A DNA stretch of 58,461 bases from Desulfobacula sp. (GCA_028280105.1 JANQML010000206.1:1-58461); one strand, 5' to 3'. Positions 1 through 8,485 are shown, counted from the stretch's first letter. Made by a program: numbers and translations. Notes: generated from the sequence alone by a model not told the origin.

Positions 1-12
1 GACTTTGGGTAA

Positions 13-531
13 TACCGATGTCGGATACATGCGTTCCATCACATTGGTGGATGGTTTATAAACGATGATTTTGGCTGGATTTGTCGCCCCTGTTTACATG
101 TTACCAAGGATACGTGGAAAGTTGACAGAGAGGTAGCAAAGCTTCTCTGGGCTGATGTCATTATTTATATTACCCCAATTATGTGGTTTAACATGCCGGC
201 TCCTATGGTGAAATGGCTTGACCAAGTACTTCTTTATGAAAAGACATTTATCATAACAGAGGAATATGGCGAAGGAGGACAAGTTCCAGCCAATACATTT
301 CTGATTGTCGCTACATCAAACTTAAAGAAAAGTGATTTGGGCAAAGGTTGTGTTTTAAAAGATGCATCGAATATCGATGATGTGTTACAGCCATTAATAA
401 TGACCAGCAAATACCTTAGCATTCGAAATCAAATTCCAACTTTTCACGCGGATAATGTAGTTGCCGGAGATACAAGCTGGATAGAATCAGCCTATAAAAA
501 TCATCTTGACACCTATTTCAAACAGGTTTAG
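13..531 (+). pseudogene. MdaB-like NAD(P)H quinone reductase, 5'-truncated remnant
   Basis: The reading frame open from base 13 to the TAG at 529-531 matches the C-terminal two thirds of the flavodoxin-fold MdaB/NAD(P)H oxidoreductase family. It shows the LLWADVII strand, the following TPIMWFNMPAPMVKWLDQV helix region, and a closing segment of the type seen after IPTFHADNV in this family. MdaB proteins reduce quinones with NAD(P)H in the cytoplasm and are about 190 residues long. Here an in-frame TAA at 10-12 closes the frame upstream, and the first in-frame ATG is at 181, inside the conserved core. The N-terminal flavin-binding part is therefore missing or lies in another frame. I read it as a decayed or frameshifted gene; a sequencing error near the edge is the alternative. 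The remains of a repeat follow immediately. Confidence 0.6.
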
Positions 532-615
532 TCACATAACAAATAAGGATAGATCGTGTGAGGAACCGCCTGTGGCGTATGGAGTTTTATATTATCTCAC
601 TTGTCACTCTTTGTC

Positions 616-703
616 GCCTTGCATCCGGCACCTTGCTGATGGCCACGGATGGTGAGCAACTCATGAATCAGACCATTAAACGAAAATTTGATGGTGGATT
701 TGG
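616..703 (+). repeat. Degenerate dispersed repeat, copy A
   Basis: Two exact blocks, 17 bp at 616-632 and 21 bp at 683-703, recur at 19803-19819 and 19868-19888. The distance between blocks is nearly the same (67 and 65 bases), and partial similarity lies between them. In copy A the blocks sit inside an open frame of 49 codons (ATG 579, TAA 726-728) that ends FDGGFGSYFLKKR. In copy B the equivalent frame is broken. The family is not one I recognise; it may be the tail of a decayed mobile-element gene. Confidence 0.6.
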
Positions 704-749
704 TTCCTATTTTTTAAAAAAGAGATAAGACTGTCATGCAGCAAATAGT

Positions 750-2354
750 TTACCCCTGCACCGGCTCATATCCTGCACTGCCATTTCCGGCAGGTTCCAG
801 TTCGCGGAGCACATCAATAAGCGTTCCGTCCCGGTACTCAATCAGCGCTACAATCCTGTCTTTAAATGAAGGTTTTTGCGGTTTGCCGGTAATGCCGTAG
901 GCAATGTCCCGCAACTGCTCAATACTCTTCAACGGTACGCGGGCATCCTTTAACCGGTCAATGAGATCCTGGCGCCGTGGATTGACGGCAATTCCGTGAT
1001 CCGTCACCAGAACATCCACGGTTTCGCCCGGTGTTGAAACAACCACAACGTCGTCCACGACAACCGGAATGCGGCTCCGCAGCAGAGGCGCGGTGATGAT
1101 GGTCAGCTTTGCACCGGCAGCCGTAACCGAATGGCCGCCTGTGGGGTATTGCAGCAGACCGTCAGAGTGGGTATTGACGTTGACGTTGAAATTAAGATCC
1201 ACTTCCGTAGCCCCCAGCACCACGACATCCAAAAGGTTGACTGCCGTACCCCGGTTATGGGGATTGGCATAAAAGCCTGCACTGACTTCAATATGGTTAT
1301 AGTCTCTCATCAGGGATTCAATGGCGTACTGGTCAAACGCCTGGATGGTCAGAATCTTGTCAAGGATGCCTTTTTCCATCAGTTTAACCATGTGCTCGGT
1401 GGTGCCTCCCATACCGAAATTGGCCCTGATGCCGCATTTCTCCATGCGTTCGCCCAGGAATTTGGTCACAGCAAGGGAAATCCCGCCTGCACCGGTCTGG
1501 AAACGGATTCCGTCGTGAAAAGCTTCAGAAGCTTCAATCACTTTTACAGCGTTTCGGGCGATGTTGAGATTAACAGGATCTTTGGTAATCCTGAGCGTGT
1601 TTGAAGCGATCTGGGCAGGATCTCCGATATCGTCAATCTTGACCACCGTTCCCACATATTCCTGGGATATGCTGATAGGGATCACCGGAGTATCTTCCAT
1701 ATAATCCGTGATGACAACGGTTTTTTCGCTGTATATGGCATCTGCCAGGGAATACGCCAGCGGACCACAGGCAGACGGCCCTTTTACGCCATTGCAGTTG
1801 CCGATGGCATCTGCACAGGGAGCGCCGATAAACGCGGCATCAATATGCAGGTCCCCCCTTTCAATGGCTCTGACCCGTCCGCCGTGGGACCGGATGGTAA
1901 TGGGCTGCTCCATCAACCCCCTTGAAATGGCACGTCCCACCTTTCCCCGGGCGCTGCCCCCTTCAATACGGGTGACCACCCCGTTTTTGATATGCTCAAT
2001 AAGGGGTTCGTGGACCGAGTATAGCGAAGACGGCGCCAAAGTCAGGTCTTTAATACCCATGGCCGCAATTTCCGCCATCACAAGATTGAGAACCCTGTCC
2101 CCTTCCCGGAAGTGGTGATGAAATGAGAGGGTCTGTCCGTTTTGGAGTTCGATCCGTTCAAGGGCATCCCGTATCGTGGGAACAAGACAATCCTGTCCCG
2201 GATGGAGAATGGTGCCCGGTTTTGGTCCCACACGCCGTTTGTCTTTTTCCGGCGGGCTGGCAAATGCCCCGGCAAAGGGGCGAAAGCTTTTCTGATCAAT
2301 TTTGCAAGGTACCATTCGGCCCACTGCATTTTTAACAAGATCGCTTTGCGGCAT
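750..2354 (-). CDS. citF: Citrate lyase alpha subunit-like CoA-transferase
   Basis: The 534-residue product is a full-length CitF homologue. In citrate lyase the alpha subunit exchanges acetate for citrate on the thiol of the acyl carrier protein. The protein is collinear with the family, including the FHHHFREGD segment near residue 80 and the NCNGVKGPSACGPLAYS segment near residue 190. It is the last gene of a tctCBA-gntR-amidohydrolase-citDEF transcript; an SD-like GGGA lies about 9 bases before the ATG. The neighbouring CitD lacks the serine that holds the prosthetic thiol, so this subunit may instead use free CoA. Isolated CitF subunits are known to do this with acetyl-CoA. No citC, citX or citG is in the window. 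The substrate could be citrate, citramalate or a related acid. Confidence 0.85.
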   Translation of the reverse strand: MPQSDLVKNAVGRMVPCKIDQKSFRPFAGAFASPPEKDKRRVGPKPGTILHPGQDCLVPTIRDALERIELQNGQTLSFHHHFREGDRVLNLVMAEIAAMGIKDLTLAPSSLYSVHEPLIEHIKNGVVTRIEGGSARGKVGRAISRGLMEQPITIRSHGGRVRAIERGDLHIDAAFIGAPCADAIGNCNGVKGPSACGPLAYSLADAIYSEKTVVITDYMEDTPVIPISISQEYVGTVVKIDDIGDPAQIASNTLRITKDPVNLNIARNAVKVIEASEAFHDGIRFQTGAGGISLAVTKFLGERMEKCGIRANFGMGGTTEHMVKLMEKGILDKILTIQAFDQYAIESLMRDYNHIEVSAGFYANPHNRGTAVNLLDVVVLGATEVDLNFNVNVNTHSDGLLQYPTGGHSVTAAGAKLTIITAPLLRSRIPVVVDDVVVVSTPGETVDVLVTDHGIAVNPRRQDLIDRLKDARVPLKSIEQLRDIAYGITGKPQKPSFKDRIVALIEYRDGTLIDVLRELEPAGNGSAGYEPVQG

Positions 2355-2366
2355 GGTAAAAATTCC

Positions 2367-3242
2367 CTATACTGTGGGCTCAGGCAAAGGCAGGTTCAGG
2401 CGGCCGGCAATCCGAAGGATTTTCCCGGCCCGCTGAATAATCGGTTTGTCGATCATCTTGCCTTTTAGTACAGCCACACCACTGCCTTTCTGCCGGGCGC
2501 TTTCAGCGGCGGCTTTGACATTGACGGCGTGTTGAAGTTCCCTCGGATCCGGAGTGAAAACGTCGTGGATGATCTCAATTTGCGCCGGATGAACAGCGGC
2601 CCGACCGTCAAATCCCATCTCCTTGATTTCCCGGGTGTCGCAACGCAGCCCCTCTTCATCTTTAAAGTCTGAAAATACCGTATCAAGCGCCTGAACACCG
2701 GCTGCTTTTGCCGCAATGACCAACATGCTCCGCCCCCAGAAAATCTCTTTGCCGGTTGTTGTCCGTGTGGCGCCAATATCCTGGGTAAAATCCTCCCCTC
2801 CAAAGGTGACGGCATCCACCCTGGCAGAGGCGCCGGCCACCTCGTAAGCATTTAAAATACCTTTGGCGGTCTCGATCATGGGCAGAATGGCAACAGGTCT
2901 GGACAGATTGGCCTGGTTGATAACATGATCCACAGCCAGCACATCGTTGCGGCTCTCACATTTGGGTACGACAACGGCATCCGGCCCTGCGGCAAGGATG
3001 GTCTGCAGGTCAGTCAAACCTCCGGCGCTTAGGGGATTGATCCTTACCATAACTTCGGATTCCTGAAAATCAATCGCCTCAATGGCCCGGGCAACCAGAA
3101 TCCGGGCGGCATCTTTTTCTTCCGGAGCAACCGAATCCTCCAGATCCAGGATCACGGCGTCCGCTCCAAGGTGGGGGCCTTTTTGAATCATGCGCGGACG
3201 GTTCCCCGGCAGATAGATCCTTGAACGGCGAAGACGTTCCAT
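2367..3242 (-). CDS. citE: Citrate lyase beta subunit-like (CitE, HpcH/HpaI aldolase superfamily)
   Basis: The 291-residue TIM-barrel lyase is of CitE type, which cleaves citryl thioester to acetyl thioester and oxaloacetate with Mg2+. It begins RSRIYLPGNRP and carries the metal/CoA-site motifs VILDLEDSV near residue 30, VVVPKCES near 90, LPMIETAKG near 140 and FGGEDFTQDIG near 165. The C-terminal GKMIDKPII segment is typical of CitE. The start is fixed by AGGAG seven bases upstream; that SD lies within the last codons of citD, whose stop is two bases away. CitE-like proteins also cleave citramalyl-CoA, malyl-CoA and methylmalyl-CoA. With the aberrant CitD next door, a free acyl-CoA substrate is plausible. 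Confidence 0.88.
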   Translation of the reverse strand: MERLRRSRIYLPGNRPRMIQKGPHLGADAVILDLEDSVAPEEKDAARILVARAIEAIDFQESEVMVRINPLSAGGLTDLQTILAAGPDAVVVPKCESRNDVLAVDHVINQANLSRPVAILPMIETAKGILNAYEVAGASARVDAVTFGGEDFTQDIGATRTTTGKEIFWGRSMLVIAAKAAGVQALDTVFSDFKDEEGLRCDTREIKEMGFDGRAAVHPAQIEIIHDVFTPDPRELQHAVNVKAAAESARQKGSGVAVLKGKMIDKPIIQRAGKILRIAGRLNLPLPEPTV

Positions 3243-3244
3243 AT

Positions 3245-3520
3245 CTACTCCTCTCTTACAGCTCTTTCAATGGCCGTTTGAACCCGTGCCCGGATAACAT
3301 AATCCAGGGCTCCCATATCCTGTACCGACGCATGAAGGCCGGTCAGGCCATAGCTTTCAATGGTTTCCAGGACTGAGGACCGGATCGAATCGCCAAACAT
3401 GGACACGACTTTGCTTTTGATGTCAAGGCTCACACCTTTTTGTGCGTGATCCGGTCTGAGATGAACAGCGGCATCTCCCTTATCCACAAAGCCGGCCCGG
3501 GCCTCCCTTAATAGTATCAT
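3245..3520 (-). CDS. citD: Citrate lyase gamma (acyl carrier) subunit-like, acceptor serine replaced
   Basis: The 91-residue product aligns along its whole length with CitD, including the MGALDYVIRARVQTAIERA end. In CitD the serine in the motif AGTLESSD (Ser14 of the Klebsiella protein) carries 2'-(5''-phosphoribosyl)-3'-dephospho-CoA. Here the same stretch reads AGFVDKGD. Lys14 and Gly15 take the place of the two serines, and no serine occurs before residue 31. I checked this codon by codon: GTG GAT AAG GGA GAT. By known chemistry this subunit cannot be charged at the usual site. It may be only structural in a CitEF complex that uses free CoA esters, or carry something else. The start is the only ATG consistent with the family N-terminus; the SD GAGGA is 11 bases upstream. 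Confidence 0.85.
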   Translation of the reverse strand: MILLREARAGFVDKGDAAVHLRPDHAQKGVSLDIKSKVVSMFGDSIRSSVLETIESYGLTGLHASVQDMGALDYVIRARVQTAIERAVREE

Positions 3521-3537
3521 TTTAATTTTATTCCTCT

Positions 3538-4320
3538 TTATTTATCTAATTGTATTCCCGACGGTTTATAAAATTGCACGGCATTATCATGAAACACTTT
3601 CCGGACAACCCGGTCTTCAAGCGTTTGGATAACCAGTTTAAAGTCGTCATCCGAGTATGGCCTTTTGGCCCGGGTTGACGGAAGATCGGTTCCGAAAAAC
3701 AAGGCGTTTGGATTGATTCCGGCAATTTCCTTTAATGCTGTCTGAACCGGAAAATCAACCCGGTAAAAACCGGTGGCTTTTACCCTGACCCCTTTTTCAA
3801 CCAGTTTTAAAAGAATTGGAAATCCTTTACCGGACAGGCCCAGATGGGCAATAGAGACCATGGGAAGTGACATCAGCATCCCGGACAGGTCCTGAAGCTC
3901 TGCCGAATCTACATACAACTCGGCGTGCCAGCCGGCCAGCTCAAAAATTCTTAAGGCGAATTTTTCAAGGTTTTCAACCCCTTCGGATCCTCCCCGTTTT
4001 AAATTAAATCTGACCCCTCTGACACCGGCGGCATCGAGCCTGAGGATCTCTTCATCGGAAACCGACACGGGAAGCTGGGTGACACCGACATAGGCAGGCC
4101 CTAAGACCTTAAGCGCGGTCAATAAATAATTCTGATCCAATCCCTGGTAGGATGCCGAAACAATGACGCCGCCGGATAAATCATATTGACTCAGCCTCTG
4201 CCGGTAATCTTCACAGGTATGGCTTTCAGGCAGAAAACCGTGGTTGGCCACCAGGGGGAACCGCTTATCAATGATATGAAAATGACTGTCAAAAAGTTTA
4301 TAGGATTGTATTGGATTCAT
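3538..4320 (-). CDS. Amidohydrolase-family metal-dependent hydrolase (TIM barrel)
   Basis: The 260-residue protein belongs to the amidohydrolase-2 group that includes 2-pyrone-4,6-dicarboxylate lactonase (LigI) and 4-sulfomuconolactone hydrolase. It has the N-terminal DSHFHI metal motif (residues 11-16), a later AHLGLSG histidine near residue 155, and the catalytic aspartate in FFGTDLP near residue 210. Such enzymes hydrolyse lactones or decarboxylate small acids in the cytoplasm. It lies between gntR and citD in the same transcript, which suggests it prepares or finishes the acid handled by the CitDEF-like lyase, for example by opening a lactone. The exact substrate cannot be read from the sequence. 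The ATG has only a weak SD. Confidence 0.75.
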   Translation of the reverse strand: MNPIQSYKLFDSHFHIIDKRFPLVANHGFLPESHTCEDYRQRLSQYDLSGGVIVSASYQGLDQNYLLTALKVLGPAYVGVTQLPVSVSDEEILRLDAAGVRGVRFNLKRGGSEGVENLEKFALRIFELAGWHAELYVDSAELQDLSGMLMSLPMVSIAHLGLSGKGFPILLKLVEKGVRVKATGFYRVDFPVQTALKEIAGINPNALFFGTDLPSTRAKRPYSDDDFKLVIQTLEDRVVRKVFHDNAVQFYKPSGIQLDK

Positions 4321-4359
4321 GTTATCAAACCAAATGTTATTATTCTTTAGAAACTGATA

Positions 4360-5094
4360 TTATCGAATGACGATATGATATTTGAAATTGTCTCCGATGC
4401 AGGCGCTTTGACGATACTCGACAGGCAAATCACCATAAGAATAAGCAATGCGTTCTACACAGATCACCGGTGTTATCTTATCCACTCCCAGCAGTTCATT
4501 GGTTTCCTGATCTGAAATATCGGGCTGCATAAATTCATCAGCCCAGACAACAGGTGTGGCAAATTGCTCGCTGTAGATGGGGTACAGCAGTTGATCCTCC
4601 AAAGCCACCTGATCTATTCCCTTGAACCGTGTATAAGAAAGATAAAGTTCTTCTACGGCAAAAGGGGTGTTCTGCAGGGTCCTTACCCGTTTCATATGAT
4701 AGATCTTATCATCGGGCGCCAGGTTCAATACATCTGCTATTTTTTTACCGGCTTTCACGACCTTGAGCTTTAAAATCCGGCTTCCCGGAACTTCCGAAGG
4801 TTTTCCTCCGGTCATACCGAACCGGAAAAACCGAAGAAAACTTTTTGAAAAATCCGGTGTTGAGATAAAGGTTCCCTGTCCCTGGCGACGGAAAAGAACC
4901 CCTTCCTGGACCAATACGCCCAGGGCTTTTTTAACCGTTCCCACAGAAAGTCCGAATTCTTTGGCCATCTCGTTTTCAGAAGGAATTTTCATCCCCTGGT
5001 GCCAACTGTTTTCAACGACCCTATGTTTAATGATCTCCACAAGCTGAAGATACAAAGGCTTCTCTTTCTTAAAATCGATGACAATGTTATCCAT
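4360..5094 (-). CDS. GntR-family transcriptional regulator (HutC/UTRA type)
   Basis: The 244-residue product has an N-terminal winged helix-turn-helix (about residues 8-75), including MAKEFGLSVGTVKKAL and the wing RRQGQGTFIS. A UTRA ligand-binding domain follows (about 95-240), with the VERIAYSYGDLPVEYR end typical of HutC-type regulators. These repressors usually sense a pathway intermediate and control their own operon. It sits inside the tctCBA-citDEF operon, so it is the obvious regulator of the promoter at 8221-8263. There a GGTATACC palindrome fits the GTATAC-like core of HutC-family operators. The start is supported by AGGAA eight bases upstream. Confidence 0.88.
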   Translation of the reverse strand: MDNIVIDFKKEKPLYLQLVEIIKHRVVENSWHQGMKIPSENEMAKEFGLSVGTVKKALGVLVQEGVLFRRQGQGTFISTPDFSKSFLRFFRFGMTGGKPSEVPGSRILKLKVVKAGKKIADVLNLAPDDKIYHMKRVRTLQNTPFAVEELYLSYTRFKGIDQVALEDQLLYPIYSEQFATPVVWADEFMQPDISDQETNELLGVDKITPVICVERIAYSYGDLPVEYRQSACIGDNFKYHIVIR

Positions 5095-5119
5095 ATCTTT
5101 CCTATACTGTTTTAAAGCG

Positions 5120-6622
5120 TTAGTCTGTGACTTTTCCTTTTACAACCATCTTGTTCAACAATAAAGGTAAAAGAAGTATTCCCACGGTCGCACACAAGAT
5201 GACCACGGCAATAGGCCTCATGAAACTGTCAATGCCGCCGATTTCCACGGCCCAGAAAAAATTCCTTTCAGCCAGGGGGCCCAGCAGCAGGGCCAGCAAA
5301 AATGCCGGAACCGAGTATCCATATCTATTGAGTAATGCGCCCAGCACGCCGAACAGGACCACCAAGTACATATCAAACACCATCTGGCGCCATGCAAAAG
5401 CACCCACCAGGCAGAACATAGCAATAATCGGAACCAGGTATTTATTGGGAACAGAGGTCACATTGGTGGCCAGGCGGGCCACAACGACTCCAATGGGTAA
5501 AAGAAAGATATTGGCCAGAACAAGGGAAAATAAAATAGCATAGGCTTCAACCGCATGTTCTCCAAAAAAACTGGGGCCGGGAGTCACACCATTGATCATT
5601 AAAGCAGCCATGATGACCAGGGTTGTGCCGGATCCGGGAATGCCCAGGGTGACCGTCGGGATAAGGGCACCGCCGGGAACACCGTTATTGCATGCGTCTG
5701 CCGCTACAAGGCCCTCATCGTGTCCGGTGCCGAACTTTTCAGGTGTTTTGCTCCATTGTTTTGCCTGCCCGTAACTCACCCAGGTGGCAATGGCAGCCCC
5801 GGTCCCGGGGATCAGTCCCACCAGGATACCGATCAATCCCGACCGGATCATATTTATTTTATGCCTGAACGAGGCTTTCACCCCATTGATAATCGGGCCG
5901 TAGCCGCTGATGCGCTTGGCGCCTTCTGCAACAAGGCTCTTTTCATTCACCAGTGTGAACAGTTCACTGAATCCGAACACCCCCAACAGGACCGGAATCA
6001 GCGGGAATCCTTCATACAGCTCAAAAAAGCCGAAGCTGGCCCGTGTGTATCCTTCCTGAAATTCTGTTCCCACACATGCAACCAGCAGCCCCAGGGCAGA
6101 TGAAAAAAGGCCCTTTAATAAAGATTTCCCGGTCAGGGACCCCACAGCCGTCATTCCGAATAAAGCCATCATAAAGAGTTCGGCAGGACCAAAGTTAAGT
6201 GCGAAAACACCCACAATGGGTGTAATAAAAAGTGCAATTGTGGCCGACAGCACCCCGCCAACTGTTGATGCGCCCACAGAAAGCCCCAGGGCATAACCGG
6301 CCTGGCCGGTCCGGGTCATTTTAAACCCTTCAAGACATGTAGGGGCATTGGAGGGCGTACCCGGTATATTAAGTAATATGGCGGGAAACGACCCGGCCGC
6401 CTGGGACGCGCAAAAGCAGGCCATCATAAAAACCACAGCGTTCATCGGCCCCAGGTACACTGTGAACGGGAGCACCATGGCCAGAAAGTTGGTATCATTA
6501 AATCCCGGGATGGACCCCACCAGCAACCCGGCAAACATACCCAGGGGCAGCCACATCAGATGCTCCGGCTGAAGCAGTAACATTAAGCCGGACAATATTC
6601 CTTCAATACTTGCAATTTCCAT
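5120..6622 (-). CDS. tctA: Tripartite tricarboxylate transporter, large membrane subunit
   Basis: The 500-residue protein has about 12 hydrophobic segments and the TctA signatures GLIPGTGAAIATWVSYGQ near residue 270 and TLGIPGSGTT near 330. With TctB and the periplasmic binder TctC it forms a cation-driven importer for citrate-like carboxylates. It is translated from a clear GGGG site. tctB lies 12 bases upstream and gntR 25 bases downstream in the same operon. Its coupling to citDEF points to uptake of the substrate of that lyase. A second complete set lies at 10236-13354, so the two importers probably differ in ligand. Confidence 0.92.
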   Translation of the reverse strand: MEIASIEGILSGLMLLLQPEHLMWLPLGMFAGLLVGSIPGFNDTNFLAMVLPFTVYLGPMNAVVFMMACFCASQAAGSFPAILLNIPGTPSNAPTCLEGFKMTRTGQAGYALGLSVGASTVGGVLSATIALFITPIVGVFALNFGPAELFMMALFGMTAVGSLTGKSLLKGLFSSALGLLVACVGTEFQEGYTRASFGFFELYEGFPLIPVLLGVFGFSELFTLVNEKSLVAEGAKRISGYGPIINGVKASFRHKINMIRSGLIGILVGLIPGTGAAIATWVSYGQAKQWSKTPEKFGTGHDEGLVAADACNNGVPGGALIPTVTLGIPGSGTTLVIMAALMINGVTPGPSFFGEHAVEAYAILFSLVLANIFLLPIGVVVARLATNVTSVPNKYLVPIIAMFCLVGAFAWRQMVFDMYLVVLFGVLGALLNRYGYSVPAFLLALLLGPLAERNFFWAVEIGGIDSFMRPIAVVILCATVGILLLPLLLNKMVVKGKVTD

Positions 6623-6634
6623 GGTATCCCCACT

Positions 6635-7102
6635 TTAAATCTGAAACGGCCCGATGATGAGCCGTGGAAGAGACATTTTCATTAAAAGGATCATAGACAC
6701 GTAAAGAAACAGTGTAATGGATAGTGCGGCCCCGCCGTTCCGAATCCAGGATCTGCCGCCCAGCAGCCTGAACAGAATCATCAGAAATAAAAAACTTGCG
6801 ATGCCAAAACCGATGTAAGGCATGATCCATATATATATAACCGGTGCAAGAAAAATGAGAATGATCTTTGACATCCCGTTTTTTTGGAACGGTTCGACAG
6901 ATACGGTTTCCCGGCTGGTGAAAACAAAGAAAAAGACAACGCCAAGCCACAAAATACCGCTTAAAGCCGCAATAATGTAAGGCCATTTAATGGCTGTCAG
7001 GGATGCGTCCCGGGTCTGGATAAAATACCAGATACCGAAAATAAGAGAGATACCCGGGATAATTGCTTCTCCCGGTCTGAACCGTTTTTTGCCTTTTCTC
7101 AT
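6635..7102 (-). CDS. tctB: Tripartite tricarboxylate transporter, small membrane subunit
   Basis: The 155-residue hydrophobic protein has four predicted membrane spans, the TctB layout: one span near residues 14-30, one at 42-62, a cytoplasmic stretch, then two spans at 78-115 and 125-150. TctB proteins are poorly conserved and assist TctA. The identification rests on size, topology and position between tctC and tctA. An excellent SD (AGGAGG, five bases before the ATG) and the strong hairpin just upstream suggest translation separate from tctC. Confidence 0.85.
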   Translation of the reverse strand: MRKGKKRFRPGEAIIPGISLIFGIWYFIQTRDASLTAIKWPYIIAALSGILWLGVVFFFVFTSRETVSVEPFQKNGMSKIILIFLAPVIYIWIMPYIGFGIASFLFLMILFRLLGGRSWIRNGGAALSITLFLYVSMILLMKMSLPRLIIGPFQI

Positions 7103-7120
7103 TTCAGCCTCCTGTAAAAG

Positions 7121-7141
7121 GCCGGACCATACCGGTCCGGC
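7121..7141 (-). other. Intercistronic mRNA hairpin between tctC and tctB
   Basis: GCCGGACC (7121-7128) pairs exactly with GGTCCGGC (7134-7141) around a five-base loop. On the transcribed minus strand the stem follows the tctC stop and is followed by CTTTT. It lies 19 bases before tctB. A hairpin here is typical after solute-binding-protein genes, where it protects the upstream message or ends part of the transcripts so that the binder is made in excess. Confidence 0.6.
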
Positions 7142-7163
7142 GATCGTTGCCTAAACGAAACAA

Positions 7164-8120
7164 TTACATTAAATGTTTGTATTTTTCCCATACCTCCTGG
7201 AATTTTTTAACATAGGCATCGCACTCTTTTGGAGACCAGTAATCAATAAAAGGGGCCATTCCCTGCTGTTTTGCAAGCTCCAGGGTTTTCGGCGATGCAA
7301 CGGCTTCTTTAAAGGACTCCACCAGCCGTTTGTAATTTTCAGGGGATTTAGTCTGTGTGTCCCGCTTAACCATAAATGCAAAGGGTTCGATCAGGTTGGG
7401 AAACGCTTTTCCGGTCGCTTGGGAAAGCGTCGGGATATCCCATAGTCCTGAATAGACTTTCTTGTCCGTAAACGACGCAATTGCCTTTATAAAGTCTTTT
7501 TTTGACGAGGCAGAAAAATAGGGGCCGATACAGGCGTCAACCTGTTTACCGGCCAGGGCGTTTCTGGCTTTGGACCCGCCGTTAAAAGGAATAACCTTGG
7601 CATTGATCCCTGTGAGTTCAATCAGTATGTTAGCGGCAAGGGTAGAAACCGCTTTGGGATGGGATGTGGAAATTGTCAGCGGCTTTTTAGCGGTTTTACC
7701 GGCATCAATAAACGCCTGGACACTTGTATAAGGAGAATCTTTATGCACCAGAAGGACGTTGGGATCGGTAATCAGATTGCCGACAAATCCGATTTTGTCC
7801 CAGCCGGCCTTGGCCTTGCCGGTGTTGACATTCATGGCATGCATCGCAATGGTGGTCATAATGGTGGTATAACCGTCCGAAGGTTTTGACAGCATCTTTC
7901 CGAAGCCGATATTCCCGGAAGCGCCCGGGGAATAATCAAAGGTCACCGGCTTTCCAAGAATATCTTCCCAGCCCATGGACAAAACCCGGGAGGATCTGTC
8001 AAACCCGCCGCCGGCTTTGGCCGGAATAATGTGCGTGATCGGCTTCACCGGAAAATCACCGGCGATAGCCGCACCGGTGAACATAAAAAGCATGGATAAG
8101 ATAAAACTGATTTTTTTCAT
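7164..8120 (-). CDS. tctC: Tripartite tricarboxylate transporter, periplasmic substrate-binding protein
   Basis: The 318-residue protein begins with a signal peptide (MKKISFILSMLF to about residue 21). It then shows the TctC/Bug-family start ITHIIPAKAGGGFDRSSR and the conserved YSPGASGNIGFG segment near residue 65. It binds a carboxylate in the periplasm and delivers it to TctAB. I place the start at 8120, because the upstream in-frame ATG at 8132 overlaps the SD GGAGG itself. It is the first gene of the operon, directly behind the promoter at 8221-8263. The ligand is unknown; the citDEF genes downstream suggest a citrate-like acid. Confidence 0.92.
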   Translation of the reverse strand: MKKISFILSMLFMFTGAAIAGDFPVKPITHIIPAKAGGGFDRSSRVLSMGWEDILGKPVTFDYSPGASGNIGFGKMLSKPSDGYTTIMTTIAMHAMNVNTGKAKAGWDKIGFVGNLITDPNVLLVHKDSPYTSVQAFIDAGKTAKKPLTISTSHPKAVSTLAANILIELTGINAKVIPFNGGSKARNALAGKQVDACIGPYFSASSKKDFIKAIASFTDKKVYSGLWDIPTLSQATGKAFPNLIEPFAFMVKRDTQTKSPENYKRLVESFKEAVASPKTLELAKQQGMAPFIDYWSPKECDAYVKKFQEVWEKYKHLM

Positions 8121-8220
8121 GTGTACCTCCATTGGTATCTGGTTTACCTGTTTACTTCAGGGTGCTTCCTTTTTAATGCCGTAGTTTCAGAAGGATGGCA
8201 CCACTCAATCATTCATATAG

Positions 8221-8263
8221 CTTATATATATAAGATATATGGTATACCTAATAAGTTTGTCAA
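8221..8263 (-). promoter_or_regulatory. Promoter and palindromic operators of the tctCBA-citDEF operon
   Basis: Read on the minus strand, TTGACA (8258-8263) is followed by an 18-base spacer and TATATC (8234-8239). The spacer holds the palindrome GGTATACC (8241-8248). A perfect 14-bp palindrome, CTTATATATATAAG (8221-8234), begins at the -10 element. Both positions suit repression. The operon's own GntR/UTRA protein is the likely binder of GGTATACC. The rest of the gap 8133-8485 shows no gene; the part from 8264 to 8485 holds only the 3' flank of the arylsulfotransferase remnant. Confidence 0.6.
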
Positions 8264-8485
8264 GAAATTTATTTATTCATCATCAACCAAGCGCCTTGCC
8301 CGGCAGACAGCAGATGTCACAAAAGAAATCAGTTATAAGACCGGCAGGTGTAAGATCCCCGCCAAAGAATGTTGGATGCAATTCAATCCATAGTGGGTGT
8401 AATTACAGGGTGATCCTGCCCTGAAAAACCAAAGACATGGTCAATTCAAATGTTTCAGATTATACCATTATTGCTGAAAGAGTTT

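Noticed and set aside
532..730. Integron attC site after the MdaB remnant
   Set aside because: Although a short gene remnant is followed by structured DNA, the required GTTRRRY and RYYYAAC core sites were not found in suitable positions.
1131..1604. Long open frame on the plus strand inside citF
   Set aside because: It is antisense to a well-conserved gene, has no ribosome site and resembles no family.
750..3520. Ordinary citrate lyase for citrate fermentation
   Set aside because: CitF and CitE fit, but CitD lacks the acceptor serine, and citC, citX, citG and a citrate/Na+ symporter are absent here, so the plain label would mislead.
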